From NCBI RefSeq assembly GCF_947179165.1, contig NC_077239.1, forward strand, positions 682,001 through 746,000: a stretch of DNA of 64,000 nt. The letters are read 5' to 3'. This document shows, in pieces, positions 60,055-64,000 of the stretch. Every line of letters starts with the position of its first letter. Position 1 is the stretch's first letter. The translations under genes were made by a program, and so were the position numbers. The notes under the pieces are model-generated. The model was not told the origin of the DNA. It saw nothing but the letters and a program-made list of their open reading frames with translations, and ran no database searches. This stretch comes from Solanum dulcamara. Its lineage: Eukaryota; Streptophyta; Magnoliopsida; Solanales; Solanaceae.

Positions 60055-60660
60055 TCGACCATATATTTCACAAGTAGGGTTTGGAGAGCTAGGATGATGT
60101 ATGCGGCTTTATCTCTATCTTAAAAATAGAGAGGTGGTTTCTGATTGATCCTCGGGTCAAGTAACACATATAATAAATACTGTAAAAAGGAAATATAATA
60201 GCGAAGAAGTCATTCCGAAAATGATGGAGAAAAAGAATAGTAACAACAACAGATAATATGATAATTGAAGCAAAAATAAAACAAAAGATAACAAAAAATA
60301 GAAAAAGAAGATGGTAGGAGAGTGATAATTATCATATTGATATGGGAAACTAGATAAAACATGACTAACTCGTACCTACTAACCTTTTATGTAAACTAAT
60401 CCCCCCACACCTCTATATCCTTCTATCTAGCATCATGTTTCAGTAAGTTGCATGGTGTATGTCATGTCTTATCTAATTAATCATTTCTCTACAGTACTTA
60501 TTCGGCCTACCTCTACCTCTCTTCAGACCCAACATAGTAAATCTGTCACATCTCATTACTGAGGCATTTGAGCATCTTCTCCTCGCATGTTTGAACCCTC
60601 TAAATCTCACCTCCCTTATCTTATGTACCATAGGCGTCACTCCCACTTTGTCCAAACACT
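60055..60660 (-). mobile_element. RTE-type LINE 3' relic
   Basis: On the minus strand, 60655-60473 reads VGVTPMVHKIREVRFRGFKH, ...RRCSNASVMRCDR and GRGRPNKYCREMI, the C-terminal end of the LINE protein. The 3' UTR continues down to a TS-like tail (GATCAATCAGAAACCACC, CTCCAAACCCTACTTGTG) near 60060. It is 5'-truncated and inactive. Confidence 0.82.
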
Positions 60661-61240
60661 CTCTTAAATGTCTTATTTAATTGACACTCCATTAATTAGA
60701 GCAATAATTATAGCTTTATACAAAGAAACAAATAATTTCTTATTTTTTCTAAAACGTCTAGTATTTTTATAACAAATTCATTTTGTCAAATTAATATTTG
60801 ATACCAAAGAGTACTACATAAGAAATGAACTAATCATACTCATGGACTTGGCAATTAATTGACTTAATTAAACAAGCAAGTTATTATAATCACAACTAAA
60901 AGGTTGTTACTTTTAATTATTATTAGTACCTAGGATCAAGCCAGAATTTTTAATAAGGTTTCAAAATCTGAAAAAGTAGATACATGAACTAGCTGAAGGG
61001 GATTCGATATCTACTATGCACACATAAAAAATATTTTAACTATGTATAAATAGTATAATTTTTCGCCGAAGGGGGTTCGGATGAACCCCTGATTGCAAGG
61101 TAGCTCCGCCCCTGTCTAGGATAACAATAACAATATATTCACTATAATTTTACAAATTAAATCTGAAGAGGAAAGTGTGTACGCAGAAATGATTATAATT
61201 TTTTTCCCATTTTCTTTTATATGTGGATATATTAATTTAA
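60661..61240. other. Intergenic DNA with a dispersed repeat
   Basis: From about 60940 to 61120 lies a repeat whose end reads GCCGAAGGGGGTTCGGATGA, ACCCCTGATTGC, GTAGCTCCGCCCCTG; the same GGGGCGGA-ended family occurs near 44.8 kb in the other orientation. The rest is unclassified. Confidence 0.6.
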
Positions 61241-61729
61241 TTTATTGAAGAGGGAAATTGTGTGGTGCCAGGCTTGCACTCCAATCCTCCACAAGGTATA
61301 TCGTTGGCATAAAGTAATGGGTTTGCTTCAAAGCCAACCGAATCTTACTCTTTTTCCTCACTTATATGTACAATTAAAACTTTATATTATACAAATAAAA
61401 TTAAAAAATATGAATATAAATAATTTAAATAATATCAATTGTCTATATATCTATATATATATATAACTTGCAAAGTTTGTTAGTGCAAGAAAACAGTGAA
61501 CATTTTCAAGATTTCTATTCACGGGGGCGGCTTCTTTTTTGTCATTCTACCTAAAAACTCCCTCTTAATAACACCATCCAAACTATATACTACATATATT
61601 TATATATATACACTCACTTTGTTACATCATTTTCTCCATCTAAAAAAAAAACTTCCCTTTGTTAGATTGGCTTTTCTTTGAAAAAAGTTAGTGATCTTTT
61701 GGATGATAAAAATCAAAGAGTATTACAAC
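61241..61729 (+). promoter_or_regulatory. Promoter and leader region of the ZAT5-like gene
   Basis: A TATA-type stretch (TATTTATATATATACACTCA) lies near 61597-61616, about 120 bp before the ATG, and would fit a leader starting near 61640. A TA-repeat at 61445-61464 lies further upstream. Transcription start not measured. Confidence 0.5.
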
Positions 61730-62623
61730 ATGGAATCTCATGATGATCGTGATCAAGATCAAGATCACAACTTGAACATGGTGATCAAAAGAAGGCGGAC
61801 TAAGAGACCTAGGCCGCCTTCTCCACTAGCATTAGGGATTACTACTAGCTCGTGTAGCACCGTGGAAGGCACTAATAGTGGTGGTGAATTGGTGGATGGA
61901 CACGTGGCAAACTCCTCATCACGTTCTAATAATTGTGGTGGGATTGATGATAAGATCGTCAGGAATATTACGAATCAGGAAGAAGAAGATATGGCGAATT
62001 GTTTGATTCTTTTAGCACAAGGTCATAATTACCAAAAGTCGTTGTCGTCTCAATCTCCAACATTGGATGTTTACCAATGCAAGACGTGCAACCGTTCCTT
62101 CCCATCTTTTCAAGCACTTGGCGGACACAGAGCAAGTCATAAGAAACCAAAAACCCTAGAAGATCAAATCAAGAATTCAAAATCAATTGATCATCAACAA
62201 GTCGAGAATACTATTCGTCTTAAATTGAACAACAACAACGACGATCATGTCACAACTCTATCACTCCAAATCCCGAGCAACAACACCACCACCACCAACA
62301 ACAACAACAACAACAACAAGAATAAGAATAGGATTCACGAGTGCTCGATTTGTGGGGCCGAGTTCACCTCGGGTCAAGCCTTAGGTGGACACATGAGAAG
62401 ACATAGACCATTACCAAATAGTATTGCAATTGTATCAAACCAGAGCCATGAAGAATCTCATCATGATCAACAAATCAAGAACACAAGGACATTTTTGTCA
62501 TTGGACCTTAATCTCCCGGCGCCGGAAGACGATCACCGGCCGGAAAATTCTAAATTCACCTTTGCTACAAAAGAACAAGTCATTGTCTTTTCAGCTTCAC
62601 CTTTGGTTGATTGCCATTACTAA
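61730..62623 (+). CDS. ZAT5: C1-type C2H2 zinc-finger repressor, ZAT5-like
   Basis: A plant stress-type transcription factor that binds DNA through two QALGGH zinc fingers and represses through an EAR motif; intronless like its family. The ATG at 61730 gives 297 aa. An in-frame ATG at 61703 would add 9 residues; the shorter start fits ZAT5 better. Residues 19-29 (IKRRRTKRPRP) are a nuclear localisation/B-box. An L-box is at 84-97 (EEEDMANCLILLAQ). Finger 1: Cys117, Cys120, His133, His137 (SFQALGGHRASH). Finger 2: Cys205, Cys208, His221, His225 (GQALGGHMRRH). The EAR motif is at 256-264 (LSLDLNLPA), followed by PEDD and the C-terminus VDCHY, an arrangement diagnostic of ZAT5. A Thr/Asn-rich linker (186-200) is encoded by ACC and AAC repeats. 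All zinc ligands are intact. Confidence 0.95.
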   Translation: MESHDDRDQDQDHNLNMVIKRRRTKRPRPPSPLALGITTSSCSTVEGTNSGGELVDGHVANSSSRSNNCGGIDDKIVRNITNQEEEDMANCLILLAQGHNYQKSLSSQSPTLDVYQCKTCNRSFPSFQALGGHRASHKKPKTLEDQIKNSKSIDHQQVENTIRLKLNNNNDDHVTTLSLQIPSNNTTTTNNNNNNNKNKNRIHECSICGAEFTSGQALGGHMRRHRPLPNSIAIVSNQSHEESHHDQQIKNTRTFLSLDLNLPAPEDDHRPENSKFTFATKEQVIVFSASPLVDCHY

Positions 62624-64000
62624 ATCATCAACACTCCCTTTATTTTTATTTTTTTTAAATCTTGATTTATTTAATTTTAAACCATTGACAATTGTGAATT
62701 AATTGTAAACATTTATTTTTAATATTATTATATATTTGACGATTTAATTAATAGACATAATTCTTTTATGATTATTTAATTTATATTGTTGATTAATTTT
62801 CTTGTTTTGAATTCTTTGAGTAAGGGGTTTAATTTACTACCATGTGTTTGGCCTTTTGTTTCAAGAAAAGTGATTTTTTTATCCATCCGATCTGGCTTTC
62901 CTCATATTCTTTACTTTTCTCATGTGTTGTTTTAATTATAAAAGTAGAACCCCCACCTCCACCCCACTCCCACAAAAAATAGGTACATAGAATTTAGTGA
63001 AAGTCAAAAAAATAGAAGTAAAACGATTTTATGTATAAAAATGAATTATATTGACTTGATCAAACGATCAAATTAATTAGTTGAATTTTCGATACGATTA
63101 TTTTAATATGTTATACCAAGTTTCTAATTACTTTATTTTACAAGTAACTAGTCCTATTTGTAATGGACACTTATGCCATTATTACATTATCGATGTATAG
63201 TAGTTAAACTCTTAGCAATAGGAACATATTTAAAATAAACATATATTTTTACACTTTTCTTAAATTATATACATTAACTAGTAGAAAGCAAGATGTGTCT
63301 AATGTCTTGTTCTATTATTTTTTTCTTCTTTTAGTATATTTGTTTTTGGGAGTTGGAAAAGGAGGATTTGAGTAAAGGAAAGGTGTTGAGAATAGTAAGG
63401 AACCATGAGCTGCTCACAACCAAAAGTGGGGTGGATTAGGTTATTCTCTTGTTTTCTTCACAAGAAAGTTGTAGCTAGTTAATAAAACTTTTCTTTTGTT
63501 TTATGTTTTAATTCAATGTTCAATATCTATTTTGGGATACAACTAATTTAAATTTGCGTTAAAATGCCTCATTTAGTTAGGGTATAAAACTCCTTACCAA
63601 ATTGCAACTTCATCTCAAGGGTTTGAATCCAAAGCTGCTAATCAAGAATATGGAAATACTTACTTACCATCAGAGGCAGACGTAGTGAATTACATACGGA
63701 CGAATCCAATTACGTCTTTTTGTTTAGACGTAACTCTTTGTATTTATATTTAAAAAATTATTAATTTGAATATTATAGTTAAATTAAATATTTAATTGTG
63801 TGAATCAAACAACTAACACGAGCTAGAAATTCAATGACAAACTCAGAATTCATAACTTTCAAATCCCGACTTTGTGTATAACCTCTGCTTACTACTCAAC
63901 CATAACTTTTGATAGTTTAATAAAACCTTCTCATTTCCATATATATGTATGTGTGTCCTTTTCAATGACATATGACAAAACAAGATTTAAGTTGGCAAGT
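62624..64000. other. 3' UTR and intergenic DNA after the ZAT5-like gene
   Basis: The 3' UTR probably covers the first 200-300 bp. Beyond that I see AT-rich DNA without a gene. A repeat fragment near 63670-63880 (CAGACGTAGTGAATTACATA and ACAAACTCAGAATTCATAAC) resembles the dispersed family at 44.8 and 61.0 kb. Confidence 0.5.

Noticed and set aside
61691..61729. A longer N-terminus for the ZAT5-like protein from 61691.
   Set aside because: 61691 is GTG. The in-frame ATG at 61703 is possible, but the start at 61730 better matches the ZAT5 N-terminus.

Overview
This is nuclear DNA from a flowering plant, almost certainly a member of the Solanaceae (Solanum-like). The evidence is spliced genes with GT..AG introns, AT-rich intergenic DNA, and many repeats characteristic of that family: TS-type SINEs ending in (TTG)n, other tRNA-derived Solanaceae SINEs, RTE-type LINEs, Stowaway-like MITEs with CTCCCTCC ends, and a foldback element. 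No prokaryotic or viral gene system was seen. Family assignments come from recognised protein motifs read by eye; no database search was possible.

Layout. (1) 1-8.49 kb: a tandem satellite of about 180 bp per unit, broken by a truncated TS SINE and by a 651-bp insert that looks mitochondrial. (2) 9.6-19.9 kb: a two-exon minus-strand gene for a PP2A B' (B56) regulatory subunit of 491 aa. Its 8.77-kb intron holds SINEs, MITEs, an L1-type LINE end, a perfect hairpin and a dead PPR gene. (3) 20.6-22.9 kb: a probable solo LTR of about 2.24 kb with 5-bp target duplications. (4) 25.2-34.4 kb: a minus-strand, seven-coding-exon gene for a membrane-anchored cyclophilin of the CYP21-4 type (236 aa) with substitutions in its active-site region. 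One intron contains a LINE nested in a MITE. (5) 34.8-37.2 kb: a broken RTE LINE with a nested SINE. (6) 37.4-43.9 kb: a plus-strand, seven-exon secreted alpha-type carbonic anhydrase (280 aa), preceded by a tandem copy of its promoter and first exon that carries stop codons. (7) 45.2-49.1 kb: a minus-strand, twelve-exon CHY/CTCHY/RING-H2 ubiquitin ligase (288 aa), convergent with the carbonic anhydrase and flanked upstream by a degenerate repeat array with a LINE inserted. (8) 50.8-61.2 kb: gene-free DNA with palindromic repeats, MITEs, duplicated non-coding blocks and a LINE relic. (9) 61.7-62.6 kb: an intronless C1-type C2H2 zinc-finger repressor resembling ZAT5 (297 aa).

The five intact genes do not form a pathway or operon. 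They are ordinary plant genes for signalling (PP2A B'), Golgi-type protein folding (CYP21-4), CO2/bicarbonate chemistry (alpha-CA), protein turnover (CHY-RING E3) and stress transcription (ZAT5-like). All exon structures were assembled by hand from splice signals and reading frame; each gives an uninterrupted protein of normal family length.

The most informative signals are structural: readable target-site duplications on many retroelements, a TS SINE and LINE that share a 3' tail, partial gene duplications, an organelle-like insert in a satellite, and an unusual cyclophilin active site.
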